Source: Candidatus Woesearchaeota archaeon (GTDB taxonomy: Archaea; Nanoarchaeota; Nanoarchaeia; Woesearchaeales; CALCXY01). Taken from it: a stretch of 7,123 bases of DNA. Every line of letters begins with the position of its first letter. Positions within the stretch are counted from its first letter, which is position 1. A program made the position numbers and the translations under genes. Positions 1 to 5,688 of the stretch are shown piece after piece. Below the pieces are notes generated by a model. The model did no database searches. It saw nothing but the letters and a program-made list of their open reading frames with translations, and was not told where the DNA came from. The DNA lies in contig JASMFX010000019.1 in NCBI GenBank assembly GCA_030751555.1, positions 1 through 7,123 on the forward strand, read 5' to 3'.

Positions 1-176
1 CTTATTACATTCAGGGCATTATTAACCTCATGGGCAATGCCTCCAGTTGTTTGGATAGTTGCTTCTCGTGCTGCAACCCGGCGCATTTCAGCTAGATGGG
101 CTCTAAAATCATCTCTCCTCTGATCTGGGAGGACTTGTAAAAAATCTTCTGTTTTCTTGTCTAATTCACTTGCCAT
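1..176 (-). CDS. Histidine-kinase-like protein, N-terminal 58 residues (cut by left edge)
   Basis: The reading frame opens with ATG at 176 and runs off the left edge without a stop, giving 58 visible residues. Residues 45-58 read GGIAHEVNNALNVI, which matches the H-box of the HisKA dimerisation/phosphoacceptor domain of sensor histidine kinases (family knowledge); His49 would be the phosphorylated residue. The residue after NN is usually Pro or Leu in this motif and is Ala here. About 40 mostly charged, helix-forming residues precede the H-box, with no signal peptide, membrane segment or obvious sensor domain. The protein is therefore probably a cytosolic kinase, or one whose sensing part is elsewhere. 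The ATP-binding domain, if present, lies outside the window. The start is supported by an AT-rich box about 27 bp upstream, fitting a leaderless transcript. A single motif in a short fragment is the only evidence for the family. Confidence 0.65.
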   Translation of the reverse strand, partial: MASELDKKTEDFLQVLPDQRRDDFRAHLAEMRRVAAREATIQTTGGIAHEVNNALNVI

Positions 177-197
177 ACAGGTAGCAAAACAATGGGT

Positions 198-207
198 TAT
201 TTTTAAA
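198..207 (-). promoter_or_regulatory. Putative archaeal TATA box for the histidine-kinase-like gene
   Basis: On the minus strand this stretch reads TTTAAAAATA, preceded by the purine-rich GGAAAGA that could serve as a BRE. Its centre lies about 27 bp upstream of the ATG at 176. That is the TATA-to-start distance expected if transcription begins at or next to the start codon. No Shine-Dalgarno site precedes the ATG, which agrees with a leaderless message. Confidence 0.5.
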
Positions 208-266
208 TCTTTCCTTGTTTACCATTGAATGGTGAGGATTACGAACCTATTGGGATTAGACCAACC

Positions 267-274
267 TTTTTATA
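267..274 (+). promoter_or_regulatory. Putative TATA box for the two-TM membrane protein gene
   Basis: TTTTTATA on the plus strand is the best TATA-like box in the 177-359 divergent region. Transcription would start near 295-300 and leave a leader of about 60 nt before the ATG at 360. That leader contains two hairpins (303-316 and 328-350). This differs from the other promoters in the window, which sit 26-27 bp from their start codons, so the assignment is less certain. Confidence 0.35.
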
Positions 275-327
275 CTAGAACTGTTCATATTGGATTACTT
301 AACCCGTTTCGGCGGGAAAAGAGGTGC

Positions 328-350
328 AGTCAGGGGCTCTGCCCCTGGCT
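328..350 (+). promoter_or_regulatory. Leader hairpin just upstream of the membrane protein start
   Basis: CAGGGGC (331-337) and GCCCCTG (341-347) pair perfectly around a TCT loop. The stem extends outward through a T-G wobble, G-C and A-T to 10 bp. It ends 9 nt before the ATG at 360, where a ribosome binding site would be expected, and no Shine-Dalgarno sequence is visible there. A smaller CCCG/CGGG hairpin lies just upstream at 303-316. The pairing is seen directly; a role in controlling translation is inference. Confidence 0.4.
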
Positions 351-359
351 TCTATTACC

Positions 360-812
360 ATGGCTAGGAAAAAGGAAGTTAATAAATCAGGAAAAAAGCT
401 TGCTCGACCAATACGTGTTGAAGGGGATATTTCTCGAGGAAAAGGTATAGGGCATAAAATTTTCGGATCTCGTGAAAAGGATTTTTATCATGATGATTTT
501 GCATTTGATAAGAGGCATTACGGAGTTTACATTCTTATGATCATTATTATTGTTCCTACCCTGGCTTACATTATTAATCCTAGTCCTGATTCAGCACCAA
601 ACGCCAGGGTTTCAGGGACTGAGCAGCTTGTTGTAAAAAACACTATTGGTGAGGCTTATAATATCATATTAGAGGATAATGAGCCTGATACGAGGTCATG
701 GCCAATTGCTTTGCTGATTTTTAGCTTAGTTGGTTTTGTTTTAGGAACCTTTGTCTATCTTCATCATCAGCAAAGGTATCATAAAAAACATGGTGTGAAG
801 GATAAGGAATAA
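360..812 (+). CDS. Small two-TM membrane protein, unrecognised
   Basis: I do not recognise this 150-residue protein. Residues 1-52 are strongly basic and polar (Lys/Arg-rich at the start, then an acidic and aromatic patch) and probably cytoplasmic. A first hydrophobic segment spans about 54-72 (YGVYILMIIIIVPTLAYII). A polar loop of about 40 residues follows. A second hydrophobic segment spans about 113-135, and the tail is rich in His and Lys (HHQQRYHKKH). The positive-inside rule puts both ends in the cytoplasm and the loop outside. The frame also opens at a GTG at 324, but those extra 12 codons coincide with a near-perfect hairpin and no ribosome binding site favours either start, so ATG at 360 was chosen. 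The gene has no close partner on its strand: 397 bp of non-coding DNA follow before elp3. Confidence 0.75.
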   Translation: MARKKEVNKSGKKLARPIRVEGDISRGKGIGHKIFGSREKDFYHDDFAFDKRHYGVYILMIIIIVPTLAYIINPSPDSAPNARVSGTEQLVVKNTIGEAYNIILEDNEPDTRSWPIALLIFSLVGFVLGTFVYLHHQQRYHKKHGVKDKE

Positions 813-905
813 TTCTTTTACTGTTGAGTTGACATTCCGATACGTGGATCTTTTTCGGCCGCAATATTTTCTCGTAGCTTTTGTTTCTGAATATATTTCA
901 CATAA

Positions 906-945
906 TTTTTTCTCTCCCCCTACCCAGGTATGGGGAGAGAAAAAA
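906..945. repeat. Perfect 14-bp inverted repeat with 12-nt centre
   Basis: TTTTTTCTCTCCCC (906-919) is the exact reverse complement of GGGGAGAGAAAAAA (932-945). Within the centre, TAC (921-923) can pair with GTA (928-930) around CCAG, prolonging the hairpin. The T run lies before the stem and the A run after it on both strands, the reverse of a Rho-independent terminator. It is therefore more likely an RNA stem, a symmetric protein-binding site or a remnant of a mobile element. It sits about 94 bp after the membrane protein gene. Confidence 0.7.
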
Positions 946-956
946 TCAGGCTGTTA

Positions 957-1110
957 TTGGGGTGTGCCCGAAATTTACAAAGGTGTAAAGAGGGCCAGAA
1001 TGCTAGGCAGCCGAGATTTTCCCAATAAAGTTGACAGTTTTTATTAAAGTCAAACCACCCAACATGCTACCTTGTGTCAAGGGCCCGCCCCAACCTACGT
1101 TGTCTTTTTT
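957..1110 (+). other. Candidate structured RNA region in the gene-poor gap (813-1209)
   Basis: The 397-bp gap between 812 and 1210 has no convincing gene. Several pairings inside it suggest structure. TTGGGGTGTGCCC (957-969) pairs with GGGCCCGCCCCAA (1081-1093) with one wobble and one mismatch. TTTACA (974-979) pairs with TGTAAA (984-989). GCCC (966-969) could alternatively pair with GGGC (992-995), making a competing local hairpin. AGGCAGC near 1006-1012 pairs with GCTACCT near 1066-1072 with one mismatch. A T6 tract at 1105-1110 follows the outer stem. A TATA-like box near 891-898 (ATATATTT) lies upstream. I could not match the sequence to SRP RNA, RNase P RNA, tRNA or C/D-box RNAs. Strand and boundaries are tentative, and the pairing was judged by eye, not by folding energy. 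Confidence 0.3.
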
Positions 1111-1179
1111 AGGTGGGAGTGTATGTTTCATTTCGTGTGATGCCTCCCCCTTGTTTTGGACCCCCTTTATTTACTAACC

Positions 1180-1187
1180 TTTTTAAA
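1180..1187 (+). promoter_or_regulatory. Putative TATA box for elp3 operon
   Basis: TTTTTAAA is centred about 26 bp upstream of the ATG at 1210, the spacing that places transcription start at the start codon. The sequence between them is a pyrimidine-rich run (CCTCCTTCTTTTC) with no Shine-Dalgarno site, fitting a leaderless transcript. This box probably drives both elp3 and the methyltransferase gene behind it. Confidence 0.55.
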
Positions 1188-1209
1188 CCTCCTTCTTTTC
1201 TTATTAATT

Positions 1210-2916
1210 ATGAATGAGGAATATTTAGCAGAACTTGTAAAGTATATTACAAAGAAAAAGCCTACTAAAAAGAGTCTTAACAGTTTCAAGGTCAGGCTCT
1301 GCAAAAAGCATAAATTGGGTAAGATTCCCAAAGATATAGATATTCTTCTTGCTCTTTCACCAAAGGATCTTAAAAGAGTTAAGAAATATCTCATAACAAA
1401 GCCTGTTAGGTCATTGTCTGGAGTTACGGTTGTTGCTATGATGGCTGCACCTCGTAAATGTGCTCATGGAACTTGTACTTTCTGCCCTGGAGGTCCTGGG
1501 AGTGTTTTTGGCGATGTTCCTCAGAGTTATACTGGGAAAGAGCCTTCCACAATGAGGGCATTGAGGAATAAGTTTGACAGTTATTATATTATGATGAATC
1601 GGTTGGAGCAGTATATCTGTGCAGGGCATCTTCCTGATAAGGTGGAGATTATTATTCAGGGTGGAACATTCCCCAGTTACCCTCGTAAATATCAGAGGGA
1701 TTATGTTACCTATGCTCTTAAGGCGCTGAATGACTTTTCAAGGATTTTTTTCCCAAAAAAGCTAAAAGGTGAGATTGATTTTGCAAAGTTTAAGAAATTC
1801 TTTGCATTACCTGGAGATATTTATGATAAAAAAAGGGAAGCACTACTATTTAAGAGATGGAAAAAGATACGAGGGAAGAGCACACTCGAAAGAGAGCAAT
1901 TGCGAAATGAGAAAGCAAGGTTAAAATGTGTTGGTCTCACTATTGAAACAAATCCTCAATACGCTCGGTTAGCTCATGGAAACATGATGCTTAGTCTTGG
2001 ATGCACTAGGGTTGAGTTAGGAGTTCAAACGCTTTATGACAAAGTGCTGAGGAAAACAAACAGAGGCCATGGGTTGCAAGGCACTATTGAGGCTATTCAC
2101 ATTTTAAGGGATTTAGGATTTAAATTAAATTTTCACATGATGCTTGGATTGCCAGGCGTTACTAAGTCAATGGATCTTAGGGCTTTGATTAAACTATTTC
2201 ATGATGAGGATTATAGGCCAGATATGTTGAAAATATATCCCTGCATGGTTATGCCTGGGACAAAACTGTTTAAGGAATGGAAAAAAGGAAAGTTTAAGCC
2301 AATTAACACTAAACAATCTGCTGAGTTAATAGCACGATTCAAGGAATACTGTCCTGAGTATTGCAGGATCATGCGTGTTCAGAGAGATATTCCCACGCAT
2401 ATTACCTCTGCGGGGGTTGATAGGACAAATCTAAGGCAGTATGTTGAAGTACAACTTAAGAAGAGAAAGATTACTTGCTCTTGCATAAGATGCAGAGAGA
2501 TTGGAAGATCTCCATCTCCTAAGATAATAAAAAAGGTTAGCTATGTTGTGAGCCAATACAATGCAGCAAATGGCAATGAATTTTTCATAGAGGCTCTCAG
2601 TGGGAATGCGCTTGTTGGATTTTGCAGATTACGGTTTCCTGGAAAATATTTGCGTAAAGAGATTGAGGATGATGGTGCCCTTATCAGAGAGCTTCATGTT
2701 TTTGGGGAGGCAGTCGAATTAGGAAAAAAGGGATCTAAATCCATGGCACAACATAGAGGTATTGGAAAGAGATTGATGCAAATGGCTGAACATTATGCTA
2801 AACAATATCTGAAGAGAAAAATGGTTGTGATTTCTGCAATAGGGACAAGGGAGTATTATCGAAAGTTAGGATATAGAAAGCAGGGTGTTTACATGGTTAA
2901 GAGGTTGGAGGGATAG
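1210..2916 (+). CDS. elp3: Elp3-type tRNA uridine-34 modification enzyme (radical SAM + GNAT)
   Basis: This 568-residue protein matches archaeal Elp3, which uses a radical SAM cluster and acetyl-CoA to place a carboxymethyl group on C5 of wobble uridine in tRNA. The archaeal enzyme is known to act without the other Elongator subunits. The radical SAM cluster motif is CAHGTCTFC with Cys84, Cys89 and Cys92, followed by CPGGP and the family signature PQSYTGKEPSTMRA (104-117). VELGVQ (268-273) and NRGHG continue the radical SAM core, and RVQRDIP (389-395) leads to a zinc-type CSCIRCRE knuckle (423-430). The C-terminal GNAT domain shows HRGIGKRL for acetyl-CoA binding (515-522) and TREYYRKLGY (546-555). 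The usual ETRPD motif reads ETNPQ (246-250), HMMPGLPG reads HMMLGLPG (309-316), and a Lys-rich stretch at about 180-238 is longer than usual. A TTG extension to 1156 was rejected. The stop lies 2 nt before the next gene. Confidence 0.93.
   Translation: MNEEYLAELVKYITKKKPTKKSLNSFKVRLCKKHKLGKIPKDIDILLALSPKDLKRVKKYLITKPVRSLSGVTVVAMMAAPRKCAHGTCTFCPGGPGSVFGDVPQSYTGKEPSTMRALRNKFDSYYIMMNRLEQYICAGHLPDKVEIIIQGGTFPSYPRKYQRDYVTYALKALNDFSRIFFPKKLKGEIDFAKFKKFFALPGDIYDKKREALLFKRWKKIRGKSTLEREQLRNEKARLKCVGLTIETNPQYARLAHGNMMLSLGCTRVELGVQTLYDKVLRKTNRGHGLQGTIEAIHILRDLGFKLNFHMMLGLPGVTKSMDLRALIKLFHDEDYRPDMLKIYPCMVMPGTKLFKEWKKGKFKPINTKQSAELIARFKEYCPEYCRIMRVQRDIPTHITSAGVDRTNLRQYVEVQLKKRKITCSCIRCREIGRSPSPKIIKKVSYVVSQYNAANGNEFFIEALSGNALVGFCRLRFPGKYLRKEIEDDGALIRELHVFGEAVELGKKGSKSMAQHRGIGKRLMQMAEHYAKQYLKRKMVVISAIGTREYYRKLGYRKQGVYMVKRLEG
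2907..2911 (+). promoter_or_regulatory. Shine-Dalgarno site deciding the TTG start of the methyltransferase
   Basis: GGAGG lies within the last codons of elp3, with 7 nt between it and the TTG at 2919. No in-frame ATG or GTG lies near the elp3 stop. A good spacing to the first in-frame start after the stop supports TTG initiation and translational coupling in the operon. Confidence 0.6.
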
Positions 2917-2918
2917 GG

Positions 2919-3854
2919 TTGGGATTTACAAGAGACAATATTAAAATCAAGCCAGGATTTAGAGAGAGGTATTCTGCTCTGACGGATTTTGACAGGTTTA
3001 TCGAGGTTTCTTTAGAGTATCTACGTAGATCAGTAAGGGTAAATACGCTAAAGACAACTATCTCTGCTGTAAAGAAGAGCCTTACTAAACAAGGTTGGGA
3101 GTTAAAGCAGGTGCCTTGGTGCAAAGAGGGCTTTTGGGTAAAGCATAAAACCGGAAGAAGAGATATTGGAAATACGATTGAGCATGCGTTAGGCTATATT
3201 TATGTTCAAGAAGCAGCTTCTATGATTCCTCCTATTGTTTTAGATCCTCAACCAGGAGAGACAGTTTTGGATATGTGTGCTTCACCTGGAAGCAAAGCAA
3301 CCCAGATTTGTCAATACATGAAAAATAAGGGGATTTTGGTTGCAAATGACTACAAGGGTATGAGGCTTGCTCCCTTAGGGATTAATATGCAGAGGATAGG
3401 GGCAACAAATGATGTCTTAACTGTGATGAGGGGGGAGTGGTTTAAAGACATGGAGTTTGATAAGATCCTAGTTGATGCGCCCTGTTCTGGAACTGGGACT
3501 ATTGCAAAATCTCTCAAAACTCTCCAGATTTGGAATCCAAACATGGTCACTAAGATATCTAACCAGCAAAAAAGGCTGATCAAGAATGCTTATTCATTAT
3601 TGAAAAAAGGGGGAATCATGGTTTACAGTACGTGTAGTCTCGAGCCTGAGGAGAACGAAGGTGTGGTGAGTTGGTTTTTGGAGGAGGAACCTGACGCTAA
3701 GGTTCTCGATATTAAATTAGATATTCAGAGTGGAGATCCTATTACTTCATTTGAAGGCGTGGATTATAATCCAGAGGTTAAGAAAACCTTGAGATTATGG
3801 CCTCAGGATAATAATACTGAGGGGTTTTTTATTGCTAAGCTACGAAAAATTTAA
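2919..3854 (+). CDS. NSUN/NOL1-family RNA cytosine-5 methyltransferase
   Basis: This 311-residue protein transfers a methyl group from SAM to C5 of cytosine in tRNA or rRNA (NOL1/NOP2/Sun family, COG0144). The SAM-binding motif is LDMCASPGSKATQ (117-129). The two family cysteines are both present: Cys189 in DAPCSGTG (product release) and Cys239 in YSTCSLEPEENE (the nucleophile that attacks the base). The N-terminal RVNTLK (40-45) and VQEAASMIPP (96-105) are also typical, and the C-terminal strand ends WPQDNNTEGFF, where the common His is Gln. Its length and lack of a PUA domain resemble the short archaeal enzymes of the Trm4/NSUN6 group, but the target base cannot be decided from sequence. 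It starts with TTG behind a Shine-Dalgarno site in elp3, so it is probably co-translated with it. Its stop codon overlaps the stop of the convergent gene. Confidence 0.92.
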   Translation: MGFTRDNIKIKPGFRERYSALTDFDRFIEVSLEYLRRSVRVNTLKTTISAVKKSLTKQGWELKQVPWCKEGFWVKHKTGRRDIGNTIEHALGYIYVQEAASMIPPIVLDPQPGETVLDMCASPGSKATQICQYMKNKGILVANDYKGMRLAPLGINMQRIGATNDVLTVMRGEWFKDMEFDKILVDAPCSGTGTIAKSLKTLQIWNPNMVTKISNQQKRLIKNAYSLLKKGGIMVYSTCSLEPEENEGVVSWFLEEEPDAKVLDIKLDIQSGDPITSFEGVDYNPEVKKTLRLWPQDNNTEGFFIAKLRKI

Positions 3855-5602
3855 CCAAACAAGTCTTTTAACCAATCAAGAATTTTTGCTACAATATTCT
3901 TAGTTTCTTCAACTTCTTTTGTGATGTCATAACACTTGTTATTGCTGCAGAAGTTGGTTTTACATTCAAAGTTGTTTTGGCATTCAATATTTTCTTCTTT
4001 TTGAGTTTCAAAGTCACCTTCTAAGTTGCAATAAGAATTAATTTCGTTAATCTTTGTTCTTGTTCCTTGAACAACACATTTGTCACTAAGTTTGCAACCC
4101 ATAACACATCCTTGAGCAGCCACCACTTCATCAGTATTACATATCATTTGGTCTCCTTCACAACTACAACCTATGGGGCATTCAACATCTTTAATCTCTA
4201 TTTTTTCATTCTCTATTGGGCAGAGAATATGCTCTCCATCACAGGTGCATCCAATAGGACAACTAAAAGTTGTATCTGCCCTAACTGAGACTCCTAGTGT
4301 CAATACATAATCTTGTTGATTACTATCAACCTCTGGATAGGGATCCAGCCATTTATACTGAATATTATGATTTTCAAGGTCAATTTCATCAAGCAGCTTA
4401 AAGTTTCCTAGATCTTTTCCATCTACTACTATATTGAGTAAAACAACAACTTTTTCCTTCTTACCACTGCACATAGCATTAGTAGGACACCTTGTATCCT
4501 GAAGAACCTCAAGAAATTTGATAGAAAGGTCTTCATATGTTTTTGTTTCACCTAATTCTATTTTGAATTCATTACTAGGCGTTACAATACACTCTAAGAC
4601 ATTTCCTTGAGCATCACAATTACAGTTTATTGGACATGATACAGTATCAGATGGACAAGGGAAAAATTCGCAGTTATTGTTAGGATCCCTGCTTACATAT
4701 TCTCCGTTAGGGCATTGTTTTGCATCTGCAGTGCAAGCAGTAGTATCAGAGATACAACTTCTAGGACCATCACAATCAGATGTGCAGATAACATTTCCAT
4801 TTTCATCAGGCTCAGAACAAGAACTAGGAGTACAAACCTGCTGGCATCCTCTTGGACATGTTGAATAGGTATAATCCTCGCATTGGGTTGTAACACCAGA
4901 ACATTCTATGACATTCCCTTCTGAATCACATTCGCAATCCACTGGACAAGTAACAGCACTTACTGGGCAAGGGAAAAATTCGCAGTTATTGTTAGGATCC
5001 CTGCTTACATATTCTCCGTTAGGGCATTGTTTTACATCAGCAAGGCAGGCTAATTGCTCCTCAAAGCATTCATTATCGTCAACTATCTTAGGATCATCAA
5101 ATGTTCCAGCTACACATGCACTAAATCCATCAAGATCATAGTCATTATAATTTAGCAATACTTTGGCAGCTCTTCTTGTGTCTATATCGGAATATCCTAC
5201 AACAGCAATATGAACATTATTATTAAAGTTATATGATTTGATAATGGCTTTATCTTGCTGAAGATTAAATCTGCATTCTGTAACATCGGTGATAAGAGTT
5301 GTAAGATGATTATTGCAAGGTTTTCCAATAGTGATAATGTCAAGATTTCTGTCTGTTACTTCTGATGCTATCCTTATTATAGGGGTATTTGTTTCAGTCT
5401 TTAAACTTTCCACTAAATCCTGAGCAATAACAACGTCAGATGCAGGAGCAGAGTCTCCTACTGCTATGATGAAATCATTTGCGAGGCTATCTGGATATAT
5501 GCTTAGATCATGCCTCCACAGAGGAGGTACCATTGCATTTACTGACAATCCAAGGATTATCAACATTATTGCCAGAATTGCTATGTTTTTCATTTTTATC
5601 AT
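3851..5602 (-). CDS. Secreted S-layer-like, cysteine-rich mosaic surface protein
   Basis: The 583-residue product starts with a Sec-type signal (hydrophobic 7-22, likely cleavage after SVNA). Residues about 43-165 resemble the archaeal S-layer protein fold: IIAVGDSAPASDVVIAQDL, then IGKPCNNHL (a degenerate GGPxxN), then AVVGYSDIDTRRAAKVL. Next come two nearly identical cysteine modules (186-213 and 290-317, sharing KQCPNGEYVSRDPNNNCEF), four CPxxCxC...C knots (219-234, 323-338, 448-461, 475-488), and a domain at about 345-440 with DTRCPTNAMC, similar to the DSRCP-type beta domain of bacterial lipoproteins. A final knot (541-557, CQNNFECKTNFC) precedes an amphipathic tail (VAKILDWLKDLFG). The many cysteines suggest disulfide-stapled modules outside the cell. 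The frame opens at 5665, but ATG at 5602 lies about 25 bp from a TATA box, fits a leaderless start, and puts the signal peptide at the N-terminus; ATG at 5593 is the alternative. Confidence 0.82.
   Translation of the reverse strand: MIKMKNIAILAIMLIILGLSVNAMVPPLWRHDLSIYPDSLANDFIIAVGDSAPASDVVIAQDLVESLKTETNTPIIRIASEVTDRNLDIITIGKPCNNHLTTLITDVTECRFNLQQDKAIIKSYNFNNNVHIAVVGYSDIDTRRAAKVLLNYNDYDLDGFSACVAGTFDDPKIVDDNECFEEQLACLADVKQCPNGEYVSRDPNNNCEFFPCPVSAVTCPVDCECDSEGNVIECSGVTTQCEDYTYSTCPRGCQQVCTPSSCSEPDENGNVICTSDCDGPRSCISDTTACTADAKQCPNGEYVSRDPNNNCEFFPCPSDTVSCPINCNCDAQGNVLECIVTPSNEFKIELGETKTYEDLSIKFLEVLQDTRCPTNAMCSGKKEKVVVLLNIVVDGKDLGNFKLLDEIDLENHNIQYKWLDPYPEVDSNQQDYVLTLGVSVRADTTFSCPIGCTCDGEHILCPIENEKIEIKDVECPIGCSCEGDQMICNTDEVVAAQGCVMGCKLSDKCVVQGTRTKINEINSYCNLEGDFETQKEENIECQNNFECKTNFCSNNKCYDITKEVEETKNIVAKILDWLKDLFG
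4652..4726 (-). repeat. Direct repeat copy 1 in the surface protein gene
   Basis: This stretch matches 4964-5038 at 73 of 75 positions, with 66 consecutive identical bases (4656-4721 against 4968-5033). It encodes the second KQCPNGEYVSRDPNNNCEF module. The copies are offset by 312 bp, exactly 104 codons, so the frame is kept. Confidence 0.95.
4964..5038 (-). repeat. Direct repeat copy 2 in the surface protein gene
   Basis: This is the partner of 4652-4726 and encodes the first KQCPNGEYVSRDPNNNCEF module. Identity includes synonymous positions, which points to a recent duplication or gene conversion rather than conservation by protein selection alone. Both copies contain GGATCC and read in the same direction. 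Confidence 0.95.
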
Positions 5603-5622
5603 AACATTTATTGAATTAAGCA

Positions 5623-5630
5623 TATATAAA
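5623..5630 (-). promoter_or_regulatory. Putative TATA box and BRE for the surface protein gene
   Basis: On the minus strand this reads TTTATATA, preceded by GGAAAAGCA, a good purine-rich BRE. This is the strongest promoter-like match in the window. Its centre lies about 25 bp upstream of the ATG at 5602, which argues for that start over the ATG at 5665, because the latter lies upstream of the box. Confidence 0.6.
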
Positions 5631-5688
5631 TGCTTTTCCATAACTTCAATGTTATTTGAAGTCATATCATGCCTAAAATAACTTTTTC

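Noticed and set aside
229..450. 73-codon plus-strand reading frame in the divergent intergenic region
   Set aside because: It overlaps the two-TM protein gene in another frame and spans its likely promoter and hairpin leader.
906..945. Intrinsic terminator for the two-TM protein gene
   Set aside because: The T run precedes the stem and A's follow it, the wrong order on both strands for a Rho-independent terminator.
829..1047. 72-codon plus-strand reading frame beginning with TTG
   Set aside because: It runs through the 14-bp inverted repeat, has no ribosome binding site, and its product has no recognisable or gene-like pattern.
946..1140. SRP RNA or RNase P RNA
   Set aside because: GGCAGCCGAG near 1006 loosely recalls SRP helix 8, but the conserved GGAAGG...AGCAGCC loop is missing and no RNase P ACAGAA-type core was found.
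1156..1209. N-terminal extension of Elp3 from a TTG
   Set aside because: It adds an 18-residue hydrophobic stretch atypical of Elp3, covers the TATA box, and the ATG at 1210 fits both the family and the leaderless promoter.
4652..5038. CRISPR array
   Set aside because: There are only two copies, spaced 312 bp apart, in frame, and inside a coding sequence.
5603..5665. N-terminal extension of the surface protein from the ATG at 5665
   Set aside because: It lies upstream of the best TATA box and would bury the signal peptide behind 21 polar residues.
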